6,697 nt of DNA from CAYSHJ01 sp964589725 (GTDB lineage: Bacteria > Planctomycetota > Planctomycetia > Planctomycetales > Planctomycetaceae): contig CAZPUJ010000194.1 of NCBI GenBank assembly GCA_964589725.1, forward strand, positions 1 through 6,697. Reading direction: 5' to 3'. How positions within the stretch are numbered: the first letter of the stretch is position 1; each line of letters starts with the position of its first letter. Shown piece by piece: positions 1 through 5,455 of this stretch. Position numbers and translations under genes: made by a program. Under the pieces are notes generated by a model. That model saw only the letters and a list, made by a program, of their open reading frames with translations, did no database searches and was not told the origin of the DNA.

Positions 1-89
1 GGTCAGGGCGGGAGAATGTTCTCGCCGGGCTTGGGGCGCGAAACGCCCCAAGCCCTCTTCACCAAACCCCAACATTCTTTTGCCCTGCC
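1..89. repeat. Nested palindromic element at the 3' end of the DUF4838 gene
   Basis: The outer arms are 1-20 and 71-89. They share GGCAGGGC and AGAATGTT (16 identical positions); three further positions can form G-U pairs in RNA, and there is one bulged base at position 3. Inside lies a perfect 12-bp stem, gggcttggggcg (27-38) with cgccccaagccc (44-55), closing a 5-base loop, CGAAA. The element may continue beyond the left edge. There is no U-tract on either side, so it does not look like a standard intrinsic terminator. The hairpin-in-hairpin form suggests a dispersed REP- or MITE-like repeat. The family is not identified. Confidence 0.65.
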
Positions 90-1995
90 ATTCCTCAAAA
101 ATCCCATTTCGTTTCACCCACAAATTCTGGTGTAGACCCAATAATTTGAACTGCGTGGCGAGGCGAGCGGCATCGTCGTGTGTGGCCTTGTAGAACGCGT
201 CGAAATACCGCACGTTGAGTGTGAGCTCGCCTGTCCAGCCCATGCGAGAAAAACAAAACTGCGGCTGATACTTTTCGCCCAACTCGATCAATCGTTCCCG
301 ATACACCTTCACGTCATCAGCCAGTTTCGCCCAGCGGCCGTCCGCCAGATCGTGGCGCTGCTGCATGAACATTTCAAAGTGGCCGAGCGATTCGTCGGCG
401 AGTCGCACGCGCGCGACTTCAGCCTCGGTCGCACACGCGGCTTTCCCCGCGTTCATCAGCCGTCGAGCTTCCGTCATCCTGTCCACGTTCCACCGACGCA
501 GATGCCCGAAGCCGCAGCCAGCGTATTCGGGAGTCTTGACCCAGGTGTCGTCGATGAACTGCCAGTATGCCGACATTTCCTTCGCGGCGTGGCCATAGAA
601 CCTGCGATTGATTTCGTCGATCACGGCCGACGGTGGCTGCGACGGATCCCAGGCCATGCGGATTCCCAGCCAGTGAGCGTGCAGGCTCGTCTCGAAGTTA
701 GTGAGCGTTTCCGGCTGCCAGTAGCGGCAGGCTCCTTTCGTATAGATGTACGGGATGTCGTGTCCCCACTTGGTGAGCATCGGGTTCGGCGACGACACCT
801 CCGCCAAGTTGTATCCGTAGAAGTAGTAACTGGTCGCCGGCACGACCTTGCCCCAGCCTTCGACCAAATAGCGGAGCGACTCATTGTTCGGTTCACCCAA
901 GTCGTTCATTGGGTGAGCACGGCTGAACGTGATCGGCGCGATCTGCGGCACGACGGCGGGATGCGGCTTCTCACGAACCGGCGGGCGCGTGTAATCGACA
1001 TACGCCAATACGCCGAACTTTACGTCCGGATACTTCGCCGTGACGGCCGTGGCCACGCGATTGCACAACACCATCAAACGGTCGGCCTTGGCGACTGTTT
1101 GCAGCCCGGGGTCGAAATCTCCGGCGTCGAACTTCGTATCGTCCGACTCGTCCCACGTCGCGCCATCATCCGGCGAGAGCGACAGCGACTTGATCAGCGG
1201 ATCTTTCTGCATTTGATCGAGCAGCGCCTTCGTGATCGCCTCTGCAACCAACGGGTGCGTCCACTTGACCCAGTGCGGATGCGGTTGGCCTTTGATGATC
1301 GCTTTGATTTCGGGATGTTGTTCGCGCAGTTCCTTCGGCACGGCGTACTCGAGTGCGTGTCCAGCCGAGAGTTCCATGCCCCCCATGCGGTTGCGCCGAG
1401 CGAACTCGTTATCGCAATACCACATTCCCCGATAGATCGTGTACGGACCGGTCGAAAGGTCTTGCTCGCGCAACGCGACCGTCTTCAGAGTCGGCAGCAC
1501 TTCCCCCAGCGAACTCGGAATGAACCAGCGGCAGCCGAGCTGATCCAATAGCGTGTAAATCGCATAACTGGTTGCGAGGTCCGATTCGCCAATGAGCCCG
1601 ACGCCGCGATTGCTGACGACGATCCGCAACCCCTGTTGGTACGGAAACGACTTCGCGGGCTGACCGAAGCGTGCCGCCGCCAACTCGCCGATGAAGATCG
1701 GAAGCCGCGTGTCACCCGCCTTGGGCGCACCGGTTTCGATCGGCAACTTCGCTCCCGAGATGCGTTCCACAGTCGCTACGAAATCCTTGACCGATTCTCG
1801 CAACCGGCGGCGGTTCTCTTCCGGCTTCAAGCTGCGCCAGATGGGTGCTGGCTCCGGATTCTTGGCCGCGTCGTCCCAGATTCGCTCTGACAAGAAGACC
1901 GCGGCCTTCGGTTGGCCATTGTCGACCAGCGTCACATCAGCGGCGAACAGCGAAGTGGTCACGAACAGCACGAGAAAGAACAAAGCGATTCGCAT
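1..1995 (-). CDS. Secreted DUF4838 domain protein, 3' end outside the window
   Basis: The frame runs 665 codons without a stop from the ATG at 1995 to the window edge, so the C-terminus is missing. It opens with a signal peptide (MRIALFFLVLFVTTSLFAAD, cleavage likely near residue 18-19), so the product is exported. Residues about 60-175 resemble the alpha-glucuronidase-like N-terminal domain that accompanies DUF4838, including LIGESDLATSYAIYTLLDQLG at 134-154 and CRWFIP at 155-160. Residues about 185-480 match the DUF4838 pattern: YRGMWY (188-193), SLSPDDG (272-278), NRVATAV (312-318), LAYVDYTRPP (330-339). The family is thought to be related to glycoside hydrolases, but its reaction is not established; a carbohydrate substrate is inference. 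I chose the ATG because the signal peptide starts there, although no Shine-Dalgarno sequence is visible and the frame is open upstream. Residues from about 636 are encoded by a palindromic repeat and are probably not part of the ancestral protein. The spacer to the upstream M20 gene is 143 bp. Confidence 0.85.
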   Translation of the reverse strand, partial: MRIALFFLVLFVTTSLFAADVTLVDNGQPKAAVFLSERIWDDAAKNPEPAPIWRSLKPEENRRRLRESVKDFVATVERISGAKLPIETGAPKAGDTRLPIFIGELAAARFGQPAKSFPYQQGLRIVVSNRGVGLIGESDLATSYAIYTLLDQLGCRWFIPSSLGEVLPTLKTVALREQDLSTGPYTIYRGMWYCDNEFARRNRMGGMELSAGHALEYAVPKELREQHPEIKAIIKGQPHPHWVKWTHPLVAEAITKALLDQMQKDPLIKSLSLSPDDGATWDESDDTKFDAGDFDPGLQTVAKADRLMVLCNRVATAVTAKYPDVKFGVLAYVDYTRPPVREKPHPAVVPQIAPITFSRAHPMNDLGEPNNESLRYLVEGWGKVVPATSYYFYGYNLAEVSSPNPMLTKWGHDIPYIYTKGACRYWQPETLTNFETSLHAHWLGIRMAWDPSQPPSAVIDEINRRFYGHAAKEMSAYWQFIDDTWVKTPEYAGCGFGHLRRWNVDRMTEARRLMNAGKAACATEAEVARVRLADESLGHFEMFMQQRHDLADGRWAKLADDVKVYRERLIELGEKYQPQFCFSRMGWTGELTLNVRYFDAFYKATHDDAARLATQFKLLGLHQNLWVKRNGIFEEWQGKRMLGFGEEGLGRFAPQARREHSPALT

Positions 1996-2138
1996 GGAAG
2001 ATACTCTCGGAGGAGAAGTACGGATGACAGGAAAATGCGGGACAGGAAGATGAACACCTGAAAAGAAGGCTGTCTTGTGAGTCGAGTGAATCCCAAAACG
2101 TTCGTGAGTGGGAATCGGACTGCTACGTTCAAGTGCCT
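1996..2138. other. Spacer between the M20 and DUF4838 genes
   Basis: This 143-bp gap is almost wholly taken up by the inverted-repeat element at 2026-2166. The 30 bases next to the DUF4838 start (1996-2025) read CCTCC rather than GGAGG on the coding strand, so they offer no Shine-Dalgarno match. I see no convincing promoter hexamers and no separate small gene. Confidence 0.5.
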
Positions 2139-2166
2139 TCATCTTTCTGTCCCAAATTTTTCTGTC
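2026..2166. repeat. MITE-like element with 29-bp inverted arms
   Basis: Arm A is 2026-2054 and arm B is 2138-2166. Read on opposite strands they match at 25 of 29 positions, both starting GACAG, carrying GGGACAG in the middle and ending AAGATGAA. With a 2-base offset the similarity continues inward (CACCTGAA at 2055-2062 against CACTTGAA, the complement of 2129-2136). Each arm contains GACAG twice, 15 bases apart. The 83-base centre shows no coding frame of note. No target-site duplication is obvious. Arm B lies inside the M20 coding region and supplies its last codons and stop. A transcript reading from the M20 gene toward DUF4838 could fold into a long stem ending about 30 bases before the DUF4838 ATG. 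Confidence 0.75.
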
Positions 2167-3329
2167 GCCGAGCAGAAGCGATAATAAACCTCTGCCGCTT
2201 GGCGAAACTGTTCGATGTCGATCCATTCGTTGACAGTGTGAGCTTGAGCGATGTCGCCGGGGCCGAAGACGACCGAAGGCACTCCGGCCGAGGAGATGCG
2301 CGAGGCGTGAGTGCCGTACGCCACGCCGACTTTGCGGTGCGGTCCAGCCACCGTCGCGATGTGCTTGATGAGTTGGTCAGCCAGCGGGCCGTTGTCGTCG
2401 TCCGACAGAGAAATGCCAACGAGCCACGGCGTCGAGTGCTCGACCGCGAAGTCTAAACGCGAGGCCAGAAAATCGCGGACTTGGTGAAGTGCGTCCCAAC
2501 CGTCCTCGCCCGGAATCACGCGGCGGTCGATCTCGACCTCGCAACTGTCGGGCACGGTGTTGACGCTGATGCCGCCGGTGATGCGACCGACGCTCAACGT
2601 CGCCGGGCCACAGAGCGGGTGCGGCGTGACGCGAATTGGCAGGAGGGATGAGAACTCTTCCAGCAAACACACGACGCGGCCCATGCGGTAGATCGCGTTG
2701 ACGCCGTCTTGCGGCACCGAGCTATGACACGCTCGGCCGGAGGTCCGAATCTTCCAGCGTGTCGCTCCGCGATGCGCGACAACGACGTCCAGTTGCGTCG
2801 GCTCGGCGATGATCGCGATGTCCGGCTTGCGTTCGATGATCGAACCGGATCGATCGGGATCGGTCCAGAGCTTGGCTAGGTCATTGACTCCCAGCGACGT
2901 CGATTCTTCGTCGCACGTGCAAGACAGTAAAACGTTCGCCGCGCCGGCCGGTCGTTCGCGCACCAGCCGAGCGAACGCCGCCAGCATCGCCGCGAGACCA
3001 CCTTTGACGTCGCACGAGCCTCGGCCGAACAGTTTGCCGTCACGAACGACAGGGTTGAACGGATCGCTCATGCCGTCGGTCGGCACGGTGTCTTGATGAG
3101 CATCCAGCAGCACGATGGTCTTCGCGCCGGGCGCATCAAACCGCGCGATCACGTTCGCTCGCCCGGGAGCCGTTTCGATCCGTTGATATTTCGCGCCCAG
3201 AGAACGAAAGAATTTCTCCAAGTAATCGCTAACTCGCCCTTCGAGGAACTCAGGGCCAGACAGGTCGCGGCCCATCGGGTTGACGCTCGGTATCGCGACG
3301 AGGTCTTGCAGCAGCGGTAGCGGATCCAT
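2139..3329 (-). CDS. M20 family metallopeptidase / amino-acid deacylase (ArgE/DapE-like)
   Basis: The 396-residue product has the full dinuclear zinc hydrolase signature of the M20 family. It shows AHQDTVP (H78, D80), GRGSCDVKGG (metal-bridging D107), CDEES (catalytic base E141, ligand E142), AEPT (E176) and GPGDIAQAH (H364). The lid or dimerisation domain spans about 185-300, with AHRGATRWKI, CHSS (H202), GGISVNTVP and DRR (268-270). The family removes acyl groups from amino acids or peptides, as in acetylornithine deacetylase, succinyl-diaminopimelate desuccinylase and carboxypeptidase G2. The substrate cannot be fixed from sequence. With no signal peptide, the enzyme is expected to be cytoplasmic. 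The ATG start is backed by AAGGA six bases upstream. The length is normal for the family, but the last eight residues (TEKFGTER) and the stop come from an inverted-repeat arm. Confidence 0.93.
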   Translation of the reverse strand: MDPLPLLQDLVAIPSVNPMGRDLSGPEFLEGRVSDYLEKFFRSLGAKYQRIETAPGRANVIARFDAPGAKTIVLLDAHQDTVPTDGMSDPFNPVVRDGKLFGRGSCDVKGGLAAMLAAFARLVRERPAGAANVLLSCTCDEESTSLGVNDLAKLWTDPDRSGSIIERKPDIAIIAEPTQLDVVVAHRGATRWKIRTSGRACHSSVPQDGVNAIYRMGRVVCLLEEFSSLLPIRVTPHPLCGPATLSVGRITGGISVNTVPDSCEVEIDRRVIPGEDGWDALHQVRDFLASRLDFAVEHSTPWLVGISLSDDDNGPLADQLIKHIATVAGPHRKVGVAYGTHASRISSAGVPSVVFGPGDIAQAHTVNEWIDIEQFRQAAEVYYRFCSATEKFGTER

Positions 3330-3335
3330 CGGTGG

Positions 3336-3340
3336 TCCTT
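3336..3340 (-). promoter_or_regulatory. Shine-Dalgarno site of the M20 gene
   Basis: The minus strand reads AAGGA followed by six bases (CCACCG) and then ATG at 3329. The spacing is good and supports this start. Confidence 0.7.
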
Positions 3341-3409
3341 GAGTATTAGGGTGAAGTCGAGGACGACAGTTTTGCGAAAGAAACCGTCAAATGCCACGGA
3401 ACAAGGTGA

Positions 3410-3428
3410 CGGACGCAGCTTGCATCCG
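3410..3428. repeat. Imperfect hairpin downstream of the EEP gene
   Basis: CGGACGCA (3410-3417) can pair with TGCATCCG (3421-3428) at seven of eight positions, around the loop GCT. It sits immediately beside the stronger hairpin at 3431-3451, and the two look like parts of one structured repeat. Confidence 0.4.
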
Positions 3429-3430
3429 CT

Positions 3431-3451
3431 GCCGACGCTGGCAGCGTCGGC
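3431..3451. repeat. Perfect 8-bp hairpin just after the EEP stop codon
   Basis: GCCGACGC (3431-3438) pairs perfectly with GCGTCGGC (3444-3451) around TGGCA. On the minus strand it begins 10 bases after the EEP stop codon, so it could block RNA decay or assist termination. No U-run follows, so a classical intrinsic terminator is not supported. A 7-base direct repeat, GCCACGG (3393-3399 and 3450-3456), brackets the two hairpins and may be chance. Confidence 0.5.
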
Positions 3452-3461
3452 CACGGTGCTG

Positions 3462-4187
3462 TCATCGAATTTCAAACTCCGAGACGAGCGGCAGGTGGTC
3501 CGACGCGCTGCGGGCCATGCTGATACGGGATGCGAAACTTTCCACGTGCCGCAAGTCGCCACGGTAGTAGATGCGATCCAGCGGTCGCAGCGGGCCAAAC
3601 GCCGGAAATGTTCTGATCTTGCCGGACGCCAACGAGAATCCAGCCGGTGTCAGCAGTCGGTTGCCTTGCCCGCCCCACACGTCGTTAAAGTCTCCCGCCA
3701 CGATGGCGGCGGTGTGTGTGTGAGTCCGCGTGATGACCTGATGGTTGATGATCCGTCGCAGTTGAATCGTCCGCTCGAAGCCGGCCAAGCCCAGATGCAG
3801 GTTGCACAGCAACAAAGTTCGGGAGTGATGCTCCCAGCGCACGTGTCCATGCGCGACGAGCGCTTGACGCCGCTTTTTCAGCGGGATTGTCAGATCGATG
3901 TTATGCACATCCGCCAGCGGAAAGCGGCTAAGGATCGCGTTGCCATAATGTCCGTCGCGGACTTTGACGTTCGCTTGATACGCTCGATGCGGCAGCCCGA
4001 GCGCTTCGCCGAGCAAATCCACTTGGCGATGGTTCTGCGACCGGGGCACATTCTCGTCCACTTCTTGAAGAAACACGATGTCCGGGGCGTAATGAGCGAG
4101 AGTCTCAATGACTCGCTCCGGCCGATACCGGCGGTCCATGCCGCCAAAACACTTGTGGATGTTGTACGAGATCAGGCGAAACTTCAT
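3462..4187 (-). CDS. Endonuclease/exonuclease/phosphatase (EEP) family hydrolase
   Basis: From the ATG at 4187 this is 241 residues, about the length of a bare EEP catalytic domain. It has the complete Mg-dependent active-site set: YNIH (N9), LQEVDE (E42), YGNAILSR (N83), NLHLGL (H131), AGDFND (D166, N168, D169), LDRIYY (D204) and SDHLPL (D230, H231). Members cleave phosphodiester or phosphomonoester bonds in DNA, RNA, phospholipids or inositol phosphates. The opening resembles the E. coli YbhP group, whose substrate I cannot state, so this one is also open. No signal peptide or membrane segment is seen, which suggests a cytoplasmic enzyme. The frame can be extended three codons to a TTG at 4196, just after an in-frame stop. 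The ATG is preferred, though neither start has a clear Shine-Dalgarno sequence. It is transcribed away from the dehydrogenase gene across a 268-bp spacer. Confidence 0.88.
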   Translation of the reverse strand: MKFRLISYNIHKCFGGMDRRYRPERVIETLAHYAPDIVFLQEVDENVPRSQNHRQVDLLGEALGLPHRAYQANVKVRDGHYGNAILSRFPLADVHNIDLTIPLKKRRQALVAHGHVRWEHHSRTLLLCNLHLGLAGFERTIQLRRIINHQVITRTHTHTAAIVAGDFNDVWGGQGNRLLTPAGFSLASGKIRTFPAFGPLRPLDRIYYRGDLRHVESFASRISMARSASDHLPLVSEFEIR

Positions 4188-4285
4188 CGCAGCCAATCAT
4201 GGGAACGTCGAGCGGGTGGTGAGAAAGCGGGGTCTGAGGATATTCTGCGTCCCATCGCGAGACTATCCTCAAACACGCGATACAC

Positions 4286-4332
4286 GCGACCCCACTGAGC
4301 TTGCCTCAGTGGCTCGTGGGTTTTTGCACTAC
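4286..4332 (+). repeat. REP-like unit L with CTTGC-loop hairpin
   Basis: This 47-base unit starts GCGACCCC, forms the hairpin CCACTGAG - CTTGC - CTCAGTGG (4292-4312) and ends in TGCACTAC. It matches the reverse complement of 4361-4407 at 36 of 47 positions without gaps. The hairpin differences are all paired changes. Confidence 0.75.
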
Positions 4333-4360
4333 TTGAAATCCACTCGAAATCAACTGCCTC

Positions 4361-4407
4361 GTAGTGCAGAAACCCGTAAACCGCCGACGCAAGGTCGGCG
4401 GGGTCGC
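4361..4407 (-). repeat. REP-like unit R, inverted partner of unit L
   Basis: Read on the minus strand, this unit has the same 47-base length, start (GCGACCCC), loop (CTTGC) and end (TGCACTAC) as unit L. Its hairpin stem is CCGCCGAC with GTCGGCGG (4381-4401 on the plus strand). Relative to unit L, A-T becomes G-C, T-A becomes C-G and G-C becomes C-G, so pairing is kept at every changed position. Confidence 0.75.
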
Positions 4408-4441
4408 TTGTTTGAGGACTATCGCGACTTACGAAAACAAC

Positions 4442-4447
4442 GAGGAG
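4442..4447 (+). promoter_or_regulatory. Shine-Dalgarno site of the dehydrogenase gene
   Basis: GAGGAG lies eight bases before the ATG at 4456. It decides the start, because the same frame stays open upstream through the palindrome and the antisense of the EEP gene, back to 4108. That extension would be an artefact. Confidence 0.8.
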
Positions 4448-4455
4448 TTGGATTC

Positions 4456-5454
4456 ATGTCACAACAGTCTGATCGCCCGCAGGTCTTGGTGACGACCTTG
4501 GTCGGCGAGGACGGGCCGCATTGGGAGCTTTTGCGGCGCGCCGGTTTCGAGGTCGTGGTGGTGGATCGACGCCTTGATCTGGGGGTTGCCGACAATCTGA
4601 TCGGCGGGTTGCGAGATTGCGTCGCGAGCATCGCGGGATCGGAGCCGTACTCGCCGCAGGTCATTGCCGCGTGTTCCAAACTGCGAGTGATCGCTCGCAC
4701 GGGCGTGGGATTTGACGCAGTCGACTTGCCGGCGTGCAATCAAGCTCGCATCGTCGTCGCGACGACTCCCGGCGTGAATCATCACTCGGTCGCCGAGCAC
4801 ACGATCGCGATGCTGCTCTCGGTGGCGCGCGGATTTCCTGGTCTCGACCGGAAAGTGCGCGAACGTCGCTGGGGCCGAGTGGCATTGCCGCGCGTCATGG
4901 GGCGCACGTTGGGGTTGGTGGGTCTGGGCCGCATCGGCCGCGCGGTGGCGACGCGGGCGAGAGGCTTGGGGCTGAACGTCCTCGCCTTCGACCCGTTCCC
5001 GAATCGCGAATTCGCTGAGCAGTGGCAGGTTGAGCTGACGACGCTCGACGATTTGCTGTCGCGATCGGACTTCGTCTCACTGCACCTGCCGATGGACCAA
5101 TCGGTGAAGCACTTGATCAACGCCGACTCGTTGCGGCAGATGAAGCGCGGCGCGGTGCTAATCAACACGGCTCGCGGGCCGCTCGTCGACGAAGCGGCGT
5201 TGTACGACGCACTCCGATCCGGCCAGCTGCGAGGCGCCGCGCTCGATGTGTTTGAAACGGAACCGCTGTCGCTCGACAGTCGGTTACTGCAACTCGACAA
5301 CCTCCTCTTGAGCGGTCACATCGCGGGACTCGATCGGGAATCGCAGCACGACACGTTGGAAATGGCCGCTCAGGTGATCGTCGACTTGAAGCAAGGCCGC
5401 TGGCCGACGGAGTGCATCCGCAATCTGGCGGGCGTTCGCGACTGGACGTGGTGA
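4456..5454 (+). CDS. D-isomer-specific 2-hydroxyacid dehydrogenase
   Basis: The 332-residue product is a complete NAD-dependent D-2-hydroxyacid dehydrogenase. It has RTGVGFDAVD (81-90), VAEHTIAMLL (112-121), the nucleotide-binding GLGRIG (156-161) and an acidic residue D179 at the end of the second beta strand, suggesting NAD(H) rather than NADP(H). The catalytic residues are R240 (NTARG), E269 (FETEP) and H288 (SGHIAG). These enzymes interconvert 2-oxoacids and D-2-hydroxyacids in the cytoplasm, e.g. phosphoglycerate, glyoxylate or hydroxypyruvate. It resembles the SerA catalytic core but lacks the C-terminal ACT domain, so a serine-pathway role is not assured. The residue before the catalytic His is Gly rather than the common Pro. 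The VWA gene begins 1 base after its stop, so the two are probably co-transcribed, though a shared function is not evident. Confidence 0.93.
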   Translation: MSQQSDRPQVLVTTLVGEDGPHWELLRRAGFEVVVVDRRLDLGVADNLIGGLRDCVASIAGSEPYSPQVIAACSKLRVIARTGVGFDAVDLPACNQARIVVATTPGVNHHSVAEHTIAMLLSVARGFPGLDRKVRERRWGRVALPRVMGRTLGLVGLGRIGRAVATRARGLGLNVLAFDPFPNREFAEQWQVELTTLDDLLSRSDFVSLHLPMDQSVKHLINADSLRQMKRGAVLINTARGPLVDEAALYDALRSGQLRGAALDVFETEPLSLDSRLLQLDNLLLSGHIAGLDRESQHDTLEMAAQVIVDLKQGRWPTECIRNLAGVRDWTW

Positions 5455-5455
5455 T

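Larger units (their letters stand above)
3330..3461. other. Spacer between the EEP and M20 genes
   Basis: This 132-bp gap holds the M20 Shine-Dalgarno site and two tandem hairpins next to the EEP stop codon (listed separately). A TTGACG on the minus strand (complement of 3385-3390) has no matching -10 box at normal spacing. No small gene is evident. Confidence 0.45.
4255..4427. repeat. Large multi-branch palindrome (REP-doublet / MITE-like)
   Basis: Nested complementary segments run inward from both ends: TCGCGA (4255-4260 / 4422-4427), CCTCAAACA (4267-4275 / 4409-4417), GCGACCCC (4286-4293 / 4400-4407), and a 15-bp arm (4318-4332 / 4361-4375) with a single G-T wobble. Two side hairpins branch off, at 4292-4312 and 4381-4401. 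The central 28 bases (4333-4360) are unpaired. The whole could fold as a cloverleaf in RNA or single-stranded DNA. The two halves are inverted copies of a 47-base unit. No transposase is nearby, so if mobile it would depend on a factor in trans. Confidence 0.8.
4188..4455. other. Divergent intergenic region filled by a palindromic element
   Basis: This is the only divergent spacer and should contain promoters for both directions. The palindrome at 4255-4427 fills most of it. Only 67 bases (4188-4254) remain on the EEP side and 28 (4428-4455) on the dehydrogenase side. I found no pair of -35 and -10 boxes good enough to call. The plus-strand promoter is probably inside or left of the palindrome. 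Confidence 0.5.

Noticed and set aside
178..1551. Long open frame on the plus strand, 457 codons
   Set aside because: It is antisense to the DUF4838 gene, whose frame shows a signal peptide and family motifs. The plus-strand product is Arg/His/Val-rich with no recognisable domain.
3385..3390. TTGACG on the minus strand as a promoter for the M20 gene
   Set aside because: The sequence at proper spacing is GTCGTC, not a -10 box; a TAATAC-like stretch nearer the gene has no -35 partner.
3431..3451. Intrinsic terminator of the EEP gene
   Set aside because: The stem is good, but no run of T follows on the minus strand, so it is listed only as a hairpin.
3712..3722. Short GT tract inside the EEP gene as a possible phase-variable microsatellite
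   Set aside because: It is only about five repeats long and encodes THTHT in frame just before AGDFND. It is too short to claim slippage.
3339..4298. Long open frame on the plus strand, 319 codons
   Set aside because: It is antisense to the EEP gene, which carries every catalytic motif; the plus-strand product has none.
4333..4361. TTGAAA as a -35 box within the palindrome
   Set aside because: No acceptable -10 hexamer lies 16-18 bases downstream. TTGTTT at 4408 also lacks a good partner.
4108..4455. N-terminal extension of the dehydrogenase
   Set aside because: It would run through the antisense of EEP and the palindrome. The ATG at 4456 has a good Shine-Dalgarno site and gives the normal family length.
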